Shown here one piece after another: positions 47,600-55,808 of a DNA stretch of 64,000 nt. The position numbers and the translations under genes were made by a program. Source of the DNA: Pseudogracilibacillus auburnensis (GTDB taxonomy: Bacteria; Bacillota; Bacilli; Bacillales; Amphibacillaceae); assembly GCF_003201975.1 (NCBI RefSeq), contig NZ_QJJQ01000007.1, positions 1-64,000 of the forward strand, written 5' to 3'. The notes under the pieces are model-generated. The model saw only the letters and a list, made by a program, of their open reading frames with translations, was not told the origin of the DNA and ran no database searches. Position 1 is the first letter of the stretch; every line of letters starts with the position of its first letter.

Positions 47600-48955
47600 T
47601 CAACTCGAAACTAGCTGATCACATACTTTGACAAATATCCCTTCATTCATAGGATAATCTGCTTTCGTTATTTTTACACGAACGATGGAACCGATTAATT
47701 CCACAGGACCTTCAAACTGTACTTTTAAATAATTGTCGGTATAGCCTACTAAATTACCTAGCTTACTAGAACTTTTCTCTTCAGGTATCACTTCAAGAAC
47801 TGTATTTTCATATTTTGTTGCGTAATTCTTCGCTAATTCGTTCGATAAATCGATCATTTTTTGTACTCGGGCTTCTTTTACCTCATTTGGTACTTGGTCA
47901 TCCATTCTCGCTGCTGGAGTACCTGTTCTTCGAGAATAAGGAAAAACATGAAGTTCCGCATAACCAATTTTACGGACAAAATGATACGTTTCCATGAACT
48001 CTTCTTCCGTTTCTCCAGGAAATCCGACAATAATATCGGAAGTAATTGCAAGACCTGGTAATGCTTTTTTAATTTTATTTATTTTTTCTTCATAAAAAAC
48101 AGCTGAATATTTCCGGCGCATTCTCGCAAGGACAGTGTTAGATCCCGATTGCAGCGGTATATGTAAGTGTTTTACAATTTTCGTTGATTTGTCTAACACT
48201 TCAATTACCTCATCAGTAATTTGACTTGCTTCAATCGAAGAAATACGGATTCTTTTTAAGCCATTTACTTTTGCTTCAAGATCTCGTAATAATTGGGCAA
48301 AATTATAGTCTGGCATATCTTCTCCATATCCAGCTGTATGAATACCGGTTAAAACGATCTCCTTATAACCTGCATCAACAAGCTTTTGTGCTTGTTCGAT
48401 GACATTTTCAGGGTCTCTCGATCGGAGTAGCCCCCTTGACCACGGAATAATACAAAAGGTACAGAAATTATTACAACCTTCTTGAATCTTTAATGATGCT
48501 CTCGTCCGGTCAGAAAATTCTGGGACATCCATCTCTTCAAACGTTTTATTTTGCATGATATTTGAAACACCATTGATTGGAAGTCGTGTTTTTTGGTGTT
48601 CTTTAATTAGTGTGATCATATTTTTTCTATTTTGTGTCCCAACGACAACATCGACACCTGGAATTTCCATTACTTCACCAGGGGATGTTTGTGCATAACA
48701 ACCTGTAACACAAATAATTGCTTCTGGGTTTTTTCTGACCGCACGACGAATAATTTGTCTGCTTTTTTTATCCCCTGTATTTGTCACAGTACATGTATTG
48801 ATAATATAAATATCTGCCATTCGCTCAAAGTCTACTCTTTCATATCCTGCTGTCTTGAACATATTCCAAATTCCTTCTGTTTCATAGTGATTCACTTTAC
48901 AACCTAATGTATGGAAAGCTATGGTTTTCGGTCTGTTAGTATCTATATTTGTCAT
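47600..48955 (-). CDS. mtaB: tRNA 2-methylthio-N6-threonylcarbamoyladenosine methylthiotransferase MtaB, with replaced 5' end
   Basis: A 451-residue radical SAM enzyme that makes ms2t6A37 in tRNA. The three N-terminal FeS cysteines are in LGCKVN, NTCTVT and TGCYAQ; the radical SAM CxxxCxxC is EGCNNFCTFC; a TRAM-like domain ends the protein. The first 11 residues (MTNIDTNRPKT) do not belong to the ancestral gene: the original start MTTVAFHTLG is found about 5.1 kb away beside rsmE. The prophage-like element between them supplies the present start. AAGGA lies 11 nt before the chosen ATG; another ATG four codons earlier is too close. The enzyme is probably intact. Confidence 0.95.
   Translation of the reverse strand: MTNIDTNRPKTIAFHTLGCKVNHYETEGIWNMFKTAGYERVDFERMADIYIINTCTVTNTGDKKSRQIIRRAVRKNPEAIICVTGCYAQTSPGEVMEIPGVDVVVGTQNRKNMITLIKEHQKTRLPINGVSNIMQNKTFEEMDVPEFSDRTRASLKIQEGCNNFCTFCIIPWSRGLLRSRDPENVIEQAQKLVDAGYKEIVLTGIHTAGYGEDMPDYNFAQLLRDLEAKVNGLKRIRISSIEASQITDEVIEVLDKSTKIVKHLHIPLQSGSNTVLARMRRKYSAVFYEEKINKIKKALPGLAITSDIIVGFPGETEEEFMETYHFVRKIGYAELHVFPYSRRTGTPAARMDDQVPNEVKEARVQKMIDLSNELAKNYATKYENTVLEVIPEEKSSSKLGNLVGYTDNYLKVQFEGPVELIGSIVRVKITKADYPMNEGIFVKVCDQLVSS
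48901..48919. other. Fossil attachment site (mtaB side), 19-bp duplication
   Basis: AACCTAATGTATGGAAAGC lies inside the mtaB codons for AFHTLG and is repeated exactly at 54037-54055. Identity stops on both sides at the same points, as expected for an attL/attR pair. Confidence 0.85.
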
Positions 48956-49001
48956 TTTATAAAACATCCTTCCAAAACAAATAAACTTTTTACTATAAGT
49001 A

Positions 49002-49007
49002 ATTTTA
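49002..49007 (-). promoter_or_regulatory. Possible -10 of a new mtaB promoter inside the element
   Basis: Minus-strand TGC-TAAAAT is an extended -10 about 50 nt before the mtaB start, without a good -35. A short open frame of 24 codons (MNLHELLGMFMLEQEKQE) lies just upstream at 49051-49125 and may be the tail of a phage gene. Confidence 0.35.
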
Positions 49008-49225
49008 GCACAATATAATATTATTAAAAATGTTAATACAATATAAATAATTAAAGAGCGCTATCTTTTTGTTCTTGTTTCTCCTGTTCAAGCATAAACA
49101 TGCCTAGCAATTCATGTAGATTCATACAAAGGAAATTAGATCACTAAATGGTGGTATTTGCATCAATTAATATAGGTAATTCCTATGATAATAAATATGT
49201 TAAAATGAAAGTAGGATGATCGGCG

Positions 49226-49426
49226 ATGGATTTTACAGAAGTGTTCAAATCAAGAGGGCACAAGGCTAAGTACATGTATGTTCTTAGCGTTATAAATAAT
49301 AAAAAACATAAATATTGATACATGGAAAAAGAAGAATCATCCACAAAAAAACTTGAAGACGAAAAACGATTAATGATGAAAGAGCATTCGCTCCTTTTAA
49401 TAGCAGTAGATATGGAAGATTTATAA
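49226..49426 (+). pseudogene. Small unknown gene interrupted by TGA
   Basis: One frame reads MDFTEVFKSRGHKAKYMYV to an in-frame TGA after 30 codons. It then continues in the same frame with MEKEESSTKKLEDEKRL to a TAA and a terminator. It may be one broken 66-codon gene or two tiny ones. No family recognised. Confidence 0.4.
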
Positions 49427-49459
49427 AAAAAGGTGCTCGGCTAAACAGGCGCCTTTTTT
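49424..49459 (+). terminator. Terminator after the small broken gene
   Basis: AAAAAGGTGC and GCGCCTTTTT pair (one G-U) around a 12-nt loop, followed by T7. Confidence 0.85.
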
Positions 49460-49583
49460 TATTTTACAGTCCACTAAATAAAATTTGCCTCCATTCTTTT
49501 TTGTAAATATAAATAATTAATCTCAAATAGGTAAAAATAGATGTACAAGAAATATTATTACTTATGAAAAGGGATGTGTATCT

Positions 49584-49892
49584 ATGGATGTATTAAGACG
49601 TATTGCACTAGCTCTAATCATTATAGGAGCTATCAACTGGGGGTTAATTGGCTTCTTTAATTTTGATTTAGTTGCAGCTATTTTTGGAGGACAACAGTCG
49701 TTATTATCAAGAATTATTTACTCGTTAGTTGGATTAAGTGGGTTGTATGCATTGACAATCTTTTTCACTGGTATGAGTGCAGCTAGTGAAAATAATATTC
49801 ATACGGATAGACCTAATTATGGAACAGAGTTTGGTAGCGAATTCGATCACTTAAGGAACAAAGATGATTCTAATAATGAAGAGGGCAATTAA
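49584..49892 (+). CDS. DUF378 family membrane protein
   Basis: A 102-residue protein. Two membrane helices (about 7-27 and 40-62) with INWGLIGFFNFDLVAAIFG between and after them are the DUF378 (YuzA-like) signature; a hydrophilic acidic tail of 35 residues follows. The function is unknown. It is intact while neighbouring phage-type genes are broken. AAAAGGG lies upstream of the ATG and a terminator overlaps the stop. Confidence 0.85.
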   Translation: MDVLRRIALALIIIGAINWGLIGFFNFDLVAAIFGGQQSLLSRIIYSLVGLSGLYALTIFFTGMSAASENNIHTDRPNYGTEFGSEFDHLRNKDDSNNEEGN

Positions 49893-49902
49893 GCCCTCTT
49901 TT
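49881..49902 (+). terminator. Terminator of the DUF378 gene
   Basis: GAGGGC-AATTAA-GCCCTC followed by TTTT; the stop codon lies in the loop. Confidence 0.88.
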
Positions 49903-50065
49903 GTATATACCTATTAATAAAGCAAATACTAAAAAGGAAGATCCTTCGTTAATTGTGAAGCGCCTCGAAGGTAAGGGGCATTGTTTTTATTTTATTAGCT
50001 TTTGGACATACTAACAAAACGTCCCCTGTTTTTCTTTTAAGATCGGGGCTCGTTTTTTATAAGCC

Positions 50066-50203
50066 TTATCTCTCTCTACATCTACATCTGAAACGATCTC
50101 GATCTCTATCACAGTCTCTGTCATGATCCTAGTCTCGATCATGATGCCCCTTTACTTCGCGACATTCACAAATTAATACGTCTCCGTCTACGATCTTCCT
50201 CAT
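50066..50203 (-). pseudogene. Broken small Asp/Arg/Cys-rich protein
   Basis: The frame MRKIVDGDVLICECREVKG ends in DRD, then an in-frame TAG, and continues as DHDRDCDRDRDRFRCRCRER to a TAA. The alternating Asp-Arg and CRC pattern resembles small spore-coat-type proteins. No strong ribosome site is close to the ATG. Unknown function. Confidence 0.4.
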
Positions 50204-50323
50204 CTCTAAAAACACATATATTTAACCCTCCTTAAATTTATTATCAATAAAAATATATGGAAGAATTTATATTTTTGATTGGAAAAATTTTCAGATAAAA
50301 ACGAACTATTTTATTTTACTAAT

Positions 50324-50990
50324 TTAATACCCTTTTGATTTAAGCACAGCTTGCAACTTTCGTGTATTCGAACCATAAACCCCTTCAACTTCATAAGGTA
50401 AATAAACCATTTGGAATCGTCTAATCGTATCGACTGTTTTAGACCCCAGTATTCCATCAACAGAACCACATTTAAAGTAAATCGGATTAAGGATTCGTTG
50501 TAATTGTTTAACTCCATTGCCACGTGAACCACTTCTTCAGATACCGCTTGGTAACGGGTACTTATAAGATGACTGTGGTTTCTTTGGTTGGCTAGGTTTA
50601 CGAGTAAATGTAGATTTGGCTTTACCCAAATTGATTGTCTGTCCAATTTTTACCTTTTTAGAATCTACTTTTGGGTTAGCAATGATTAAATCTTCTACGG
50701 TAATACCATCGGAAGTTGTGAGCATTCCCCAGAACGTGTCATCCTCTTGAATTTTATAAGTTGTAGGTGTTTTTGTAGTTGGTTAGTTTTAAGAATCTGA
50801 ATGCTTCTTTATAATTGTAAACACAGCATGCCTTCCAAGAGTAACCAGACATTTCATGATGTGAGTTATCTTCGTTACCAATTTGATATGCAACTAATGC
50901 CGCGTGTAATTCCGCAATGGGCTTTTGTTGCATCGTCTAATTTATTAATGCGATAATCACCAGCGACACAAATACCTAGTGAAAATTGAT
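50324..50990 (-). pseudogene. Phage-type endolysin (N-acetylmuramoyl-L-alanine amidase), broken
   Basis: The remains run from a damaged amidase part (LGICVAGDYRINKLDDA, then by frameshift IAELHAALVAYQIGNEDN) to a LysM module (YKIQEDDTFWGML ... VEDLIIANPKVDSKKVKIGQ). A peptidoglycan-binding module follows (GSRGNGVKQLQRILNPIYF, VDGILGSKT, EGVYGSNTRKLQAVLKSKGY). The last two modules are in one frame split only by a TGA after PLPSGI. This is the usual layout of endolysins of Bacillus phages, supporting a prophage origin. The N-terminal catalytic part is incomplete. Confidence 0.8.
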
Positions 50991-51120
50991 TACTGTTTCA
51001 AACTCAACTCCCTTTTAGTTTTCTGTTTAATGTTCATTAGGTAATTTCCCAGTTAGAATTAATGATTTTCTCTGATAACCTTTCACAAAACCGCCCCTGT
51101 GTTAAAACCATTTTAGGTGT

Positions 51121-51147
51121 AGACGGGAGCGATCCTGTCTTTTTTAT
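51121..51147 (+). terminator. Terminator-like hairpin
   Basis: AGACGGGA-GCGA-TCCTGTCT is followed by T7. No intact plus-strand gene lies just upstream, so it may be left over from a lost gene. Confidence 0.65.
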
Positions 51148-51279
51148 TTATCCGCTAAAAATTCGTACTGTACATTTAATCTTTTACTAATTAAATGAAT
51201 AATCCTAAAATATAATCGCACACTAAGTTTTGATGTTATTTAGGAATAACGAATATCGATAAACTAAAGGAGCGAGATT

Positions 51280-51789
51280 ATGGGAATATTAAGCGGCAAT
51301 CCCCAAGACGAACCAATGCATTATGGTGAAGTTTCTGCAACTTGGACTTACCTTTTTGCAGAAAAGGGCATGATCGCCACGTATCAAACTTTAATCAATC
51401 ACACGGGTGATGATGATTTAAAAAAACTTCTTCAGGAAGCTATTCAAGGTGCTAAAACTGAAAGTGAACAAATTGAGGAGTTGCTAAAAGCTAATGGTAT
51501 AGCACTCCCTCCAGCTCCACCAGAACGTCCAGTTTCAAATTTAGAAGATATTCCAGCAGGCGCTCGTTTTGCTGACCAAGAAATTGCTGCTATGTTATCA
51601 ATGAACTCAGCGAAAGGGCTAGTAGCCTGCAGTACTATAATGGGTCAATCTATTCGTGAAGATATTGGTTTAATGTTTGGTCAATTTCATACGAATAAGG
51701 CTATGTTTGGAGCAAAAGTGCTAAAGTTAAATAAAGAAAAAGGGTGGTTAGTTCCTCCGCCCCTCCATTTGAATACTCCAGACAAATAA
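51280..51789 (+). CDS. DUF3231 family protein
   Basis: A 169-residue protein matching half of the ferritin-like DUF3231 family: MHYGEVSATWTYLFAEKGM at the N-terminus and NKEKGWLVPPPLH at the C-terminus. Full-length relatives have two such halves, and single-half forms also exist. The function is unknown, though relatives are found in spore formers. Intact, with AAAGGAGCG before the ATG and its own terminator, within otherwise decayed phage DNA. Confidence 0.85.
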   Translation: MGILSGNPQDEPMHYGEVSATWTYLFAEKGMIATYQTLINHTGDDDLKKLLQEAIQGAKTESEQIEELLKANGIALPPAPPERPVSNLEDIPAGARFADQEIAAMLSMNSAKGLVACSTIMGQSIREDIGLMFGQFHTNKAMFGAKVLKLNKEKGWLVPPPLHLNTPDK

Positions 51790-51797
51790 TAAGGTTC

Positions 51798-51826
51798 AAA
51801 AGCTAGGAGGTATCCTAGCTTTTTTA
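51798..51826 (+). terminator. Terminator of the DUF3231 gene
   Basis: AAAGCTAGGA and TCCTAGCTTT pair perfectly around a 5-nt loop, followed by TTT. Confidence 0.9.
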
Positions 51827-51898
51827 ATGTGGCAAAGTCACGTTTCTTTTCATCCTTTCGCATCAACTCTTCCTTTGTCATTTGCTCACTGCCTCACT

Positions 51899-52006
51899 TT
51901 AATTAATTTCTACAATCGGCATCATGTACCGCATTTTAGGCATATATATTCCCATAATTCAGTGTTCTAATTCGGATTCACTACATGCTCGACATATGTT
52001 TTTCAT
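51899..52006 (-). pseudogene. Small CxxC protein gene broken by TGA
   Basis: A strong GGAGGAG precedes the ATG of MKNICRACSESELEH, which ends in TGA after 15 codons. The same frame continues for 19 more codons to a TAA. The CxxC start resembles small zinc-ribbon proteins of phages. Tentative. Confidence 0.4.
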
Positions 52007-52083
52007 ACCGTCTCTCCTCCATATAAAATTCGAATTACGAACCTTGATAGTATCCTTTTTCTGTTAATCTCGTTCTTTTGGTA

Positions 52084-52403
52084 TTACGCCTTTTCGAATT
52101 CTCCCCAACCAAATCCAAGTAATCTGCTGTGGTTGACAAATTGCATGAATAAGCATTTGTATGCTTGCTGTGCAATTGGTCCTTTTACATTGGTTCTCAT
52201 ATTGAGATGAAAACTCGTTACTTCTCTAATCACGGTAATAAATTGAAAGTCGATTGACGTTTCGGCTTATGCGGGGATGCTGTAATCGAATTCAGCTGTG
52301 TTAATTTTGTTTCCAATCGATAATATGAAACGGAGGCATTCAGCGTACTTTTCTAATAGTTGGTTACTGTCAGATCTCTCTCCTTCGCACTGTGGACATA
52401 CAA
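52084..52403 (-). pseudogene. Broken unknown gene with CxxC motif
   Basis: Open stretches in two frames read CPQCEGERSDSNQLLEKYAE..NKINTAEFDY and, after a frameshift, DFQFITVIREVTSFHLN..FVNHSRLLGFGWGEFEKA before a TAA. The coding character is clear, but the gene is broken by a stop and at least one frameshift. No family recognised; a phage gene by context. Confidence 0.5.
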
Positions 52404-52465
52404 CTTAAATCGACATATCTGAATACCTTCATACATAAATGTGGAAAGAATTCGCAACGTGAATT

Positions 52466-53922
52466 TACTCATTAATCGTATGGAAAATTGATCGCATTTC
52501 ACCAAATTTAAAAGATTTCATCGAAATGTACGAGGGATTGAAAAAATATAACATTACATTCGTTTCTAAAAATGAACAGTTCTACACCAGCACAACTATG
52601 GGCGAAGCAATGTTAAAAATCATCTTGGTATTCGCCGAACTCGAAGGTAAACTTGCGGCCGAACGAGCTTTATCCATTATGCTTTCAAGAGCCGAAAAAA
52701 AGGTTATGGTAATGGCGCAACTGTACCACTAGGCTATGTTCTGTCAGACGAAAAACAATTTCCTGTCGTAGATCCAAAACAGTTAAACAAATTTTTTGAA
52801 TTGTATTTTTAAAACCAGCACTTTAAAAACCGCTTCTATGTTGAATGGTGTAATATTCCTACAAAACGTGGCGGTACGTGACATCTTGCGTAATCCTTTT
52901 TACATTGGAACATACCGTTACAACTTGAGAAATAATAAGTAAAGATGAATATGCTTTCAAGGATGAAAGCGAGTAGATTGTAATTAAAGATAATCATGAG
53001 GGTATAATAGATAAAGTCATTTTTCAAAATGCTAGCGAAAAATTATCTCTGATTGAATGATGTCAGACGTGAAAATACAAACATTCATGTTTTTGCTAAA
53101 AAAATATTTTGTCATAAGTGCGACCAATTATTAACTGCAGGTCTTGACTCGAAACGTAAAGATGAATTCAGGCCATCACGTTATGTTTGTAGTACCTATC
53201 ACTCAAAAGTGTGGAGTCTTACTGTAGTAATTTTATGAGCGATATCACTATAGGTCCTATCTTAATAAATTACATCGCGAATGTGATAAAACTGCAGGAT
53301 AGCATCACAGATAAATTTTCTAAATAGTAGGCGCCTTGTTACGCGGTAATGTTTTTGATAATGTAATCGGCATTGATGACAAATCGTTGAAAGAAACGTA
53401 TTCTATGCTTGTATCAGTTTTTTCTAATGATACGTACGTGAACGCATCTGATGACGATAATTATGTCGATTTACACGAAAAACAATTGAAGCGGAATCAA
53501 GCAAAATACTTTCTAATAACGAAAGAAATTCAACAGTCGCGCACAGTTGATTACAGAAATTTGTTAGACGTAATTGGTATTGAATTGTTGCCGGCTTATA
53601 TCTTCTGTAATTGATGAAGTGAAGGTATCTGATAAATAGGTACACTCTATTAAATTCAAAAACGGCATTACGCACAACCTAGTGCATAATCCGTTAAGTG
53701 ATAAGAATAACGCTATTCGTTATCAGTACCCGCAAAATGGAGCATACAAACAGCATTTCGACACCGTTATAAACTATTTAAAAGAAAGCGGATCCATCAC
53801 ACGAATTGAAGTCGAGCAACTAGCGAACATTAAAAGATATAGCGCGCTCACTTTACTATGTATTAATCGCGATGGATAAAGTTGAACCTCGTAGAGATTT
53901 TGTAGCATTAAATACTATTTAA
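52466..53922 (+). pseudogene. Large serine recombinase (phage integrase), degenerate
   Basis: Translated pieces in shifting frames line up with one large serine recombinase. They are: SLIVWKIDRISPNLKDFIE and FYTSTTMGEAMLKIILVFAE (end of the catalytic domain); GNGATVPLGYVLSDEKQFPV; DILRNPFYIGTYRYNLR (recombinase domain); KIFCHKCDQLLTAG and SRYVCSTYHSK (zinc ribbon); then SDITIGPILINYIANVIKLQD and a C-terminal part near NPLSDKNNAIRYQYP. The catalytic serine region at the N-terminus is gone, probably in a deletion joining it to the preceding broken gene. At least five frameshifts or stops make it dead. Integrases of this class insert at a short core, often inside genes. Confidence 0.9.
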
Positions 53923-53940
53923 AATCATAAATTTACTCTC

Positions 53941-53977
53941 CACCGTCTAAAATGTCCGTTTTAGACGGTGTTTTTTT
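53941..53977 (+). terminator. Terminator after the recombinase pseudogene
   Basis: CACCGTCTAAAA and TTTTAGACGGTG form a perfect 12-bp stem with loop TGTCCG, followed by T7. Confidence 0.95.
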
Positions 53978-54034
53978 CTCGTTCGCTAGTTGCCCCAACT
54001 GTACTCTGGCAATCTCACATTAGTTTACTATACG

Positions 54035-54067
54035 TTAACCTAATGTATGGAAAGCAACTGTTGTCAT
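54035..54067 (-). pseudogene. mtaB: Stranded ancestral 5' end of mtaB
   Basis: Ten codons, MTTVAFHTLG, then TAA. The ATG overlaps the rsmE stop as ATGA. The peptide equals the expected MtaB N-terminus and continues, across 5.1 kb, with CKVNHYETEG in the present mtaB gene. Its ribosome site (GAGGTG) is intact, so it may still be translated as a tiny peptide. Confidence 0.9.
54037..54055. other. Fossil attachment site (rsmE side), 19-bp duplication
   Basis: Exact second copy of the sequence at 48901-48919. The recombinase pseudogene ends about 115 bp away, the usual closeness of an integrase gene to its attachment site. Confidence 0.85.
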
Positions 54068-54825
54068 TCTTTACACCTCAATTCTTCAAAATGGTACGAA
54101 ATACTTGCGAGCAAATACATAGAGGCGGTTTCAGTACGTAAAATTCTTCTTCCTAGTCGGACAGGTTTACATTTATTTGCTTTTAATAACTCTACTTCTT
54201 CGTTAGAAAATCCACCTTCAGGTCCGATAAATACGATTACTTTATCGTTTGGCTTTCCTGTTTGTAATGCATCACTTAACGAGGAATAAGCGTTTGTTCT
54301 CGCTTCCTCTTCATAGGCGAACAATCTTAAATGATAGTGGCGACTATCTTCTAACAGCTCTTCAATCGTCCCTGTTTCTTTTAAGTTCGGAACTATATTG
54401 CGATGACATTGCTCACTAGCTTCTTTTATTATTTTCTCATATCGCTTTATTTTCTGTACAGCTTTTTTTTGCTCCCATTTTGCAATCGATCGATCTGCTT
54501 GAAATAACCAAAATTCATCTGCACCTAGTTCTGTTCCTTTTTGAAAAATAAGCTCCAGTTTATTTCCTTTTGGTAGTCCTTGAGCAATGGTTACTTGAAC
54601 AGGTAATTCTGCATTATCTTCAAGCCATTTCGTGATTTTGGTATGTACTTCTGCTTTTGTTAACTGTGTTATTGTACAAATTGCCGCCTCACCGTTTGGA
54701 TGATTGCAAATTATTTCATCCCCGATTTTTTTCCGCATGACACGGATAATATGGTGAGCGTTGTCTTCTGTTATGAACACTTTGTCACTATTCCAATAAT
54801 GTTCAGGGATAAAATATCTTTGCAC
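54064..54825 (-). CDS. rsmE: 16S rRNA (uracil(1498)-N(3))-methyltransferase RsmE
   Basis: A 253-residue SPOUT-class enzyme. The knot motif FIGPEGGFSNEEV and the terminal LGRRILRTETA are both present (about 190-235), with a PUA-like N-terminus. Start is GTG with AGGTG upstream. It follows prmA in the heat-shock operon and is now the last gene, because the element split off mtaB. Confidence 0.96.
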   Translation of the reverse strand: MQRYFIPEHYWNSDKVFITEDNAHHIIRVMRKKIGDEIICNHPNGEAAICTITQLTKAEVHTKITKWLEDNAELPVQVTIAQGLPKGNKLELIFQKGTELGADEFWLFQADRSIAKWEQKKAVQKIKRYEKIIKEASEQCHRNIVPNLKETGTIEELLEDSRHYHLRLFAYEEEARTNAYSSLSDALQTGKPNDKVIVFIGPEGGFSNEEVELLKANKCKPVRLGRRILRTETASMYLLASISYHFEELRCKE

Positions 54826-54837
54826 TGTTTCACCTAC

Positions 54838-55773
54838 TCATTTTTTTGCTATTATACTTACCCAATTTTCTAGCGTATTCGTTTGAATAATTTGGAATCC
54901 TTTATTTTCTAAACAGTCTATGACCATTTGTTGTTTTGCTTCAATAATGCCTGAAGTGATAAAATAACCATTTTCCTCCAGATTATCCCATGCATCATCT
55001 ACTAAGTGTAGTAAAATATCTGCCAATATATTAGAAACGATAATGGTTGCCTTTTGCTGAACCCCTTTTAATAAATCACTTTGTTGAACAGTAATATATT
55101 CCTCTAAATGATTCATATTGCGATTCACCACCGTGCTACTAACAGCAACTTCGTCTAAATCATATGCATATACATGACTTGCTCCTAACAAAGCAGAAGC
55201 AATACTTAAAATACCAGAACCAGTCCCCACATCTAAAATAATATCGCCTGATTGGACCGTTTCCTCTAGCGCTTGTAAGCTTAAAATAGTTGTAGGATGA
55301 GTACCAGTCCCAAACGCCATCCCCGGATCAATCGTAATAATTAATTCGTTTTCATCCACTTGATTATATGTTTCCCAACTTGGGACAATCATCAATCGGT
55401 TTGTCACCTTGATTGGTTTAAAATACTTTTTCCATTCATTTTCCCAATCTTGCTCTTGGACAGTATGAACGGTCATTTCATTTGAACCAATATCAATTTC
55501 ATACGTACGAAGCTTTTCGACTTTCATATGAATCGCTTCTTTTTTCGCTGGCCAATTTTCATTATCGACAAAATATGCCTTAATATATATTCCCGTTTTT
55601 GGGTATTTACTCGGATCTAATTCATAAAGCTCCCCAAATTTAGCCCGTTTTTCTTTCAATAAATCGATTGGATCCTCAATGACGACACCGCCCGCGCCTT
55701 CGTCATTTAAAATATTGGAAATTGGCTCCAATGCTTCACTAGTCGTATGAATGATTAATTCTTTCCAGTTCAT
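54838..55773 (-). CDS. prmA: Ribosomal protein L11 methyltransferase PrmA
   Basis: A 311-residue SAM-dependent enzyme that methylates L11. The SAM motif ILDVGTGSGILSIA is near residue 180, and the catalytic-type motif IVSNILADILL near 245. The start MNWKELIIHTTSEA matches the family; a GTG three codons earlier is less likely. Confidence 0.96.
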   Translation of the reverse strand: MNWKELIIHTTSEALEPISNILNDEGAGGVVIEDPIDLLKEKRAKFGELYELDPSKYPKTGIYIKAYFVDNENWPAKKEAIHMKVEKLRTYEIDIGSNEMTVHTVQEQDWENEWKKYFKPIKVTNRLMIVPSWETYNQVDENELIITIDPGMAFGTGTHPTTILSLQALEETVQSGDIILDVGTGSGILSIASALLGASHVYAYDLDEVAVSSTVVNRNMNHLEEYITVQQSDLLKGVQQKATIIVSNILADILLHLVDDAWDNLEENGYFITSGIIEAKQQMVIDCLENKGFQIIQTNTLENWVSIIAKK

Positions 55774-55808
55774 CTTACCCACTCATTTCTTTGGACACTG
55801 TACAACAG

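Larger units (their letters stand above)
48901..54055. mobile_element. Decayed prophage-like element inserted in the 5' end of mtaB
   Basis: About 5.1 kb between two 19-bp repeats. It contains a broken large serine recombinase next to the right repeat, a broken endolysin, several other broken small genes and two intact small genes. None has a place in the conserved rsmE-mtaB operon, which it interrupts. The recombinase class fits insertion into a coding sequence at a short core. The element cannot move on its own because the recombinase has lost its catalytic N-terminus. Confidence 0.88.

Noticed and set aside
51687-51881. Minus-strand frame starting MTKEELMRKDEKK
   Set aside because: Most of it is antisense to the DUF3231 gene; only the first few codons resemble a phage protein start.
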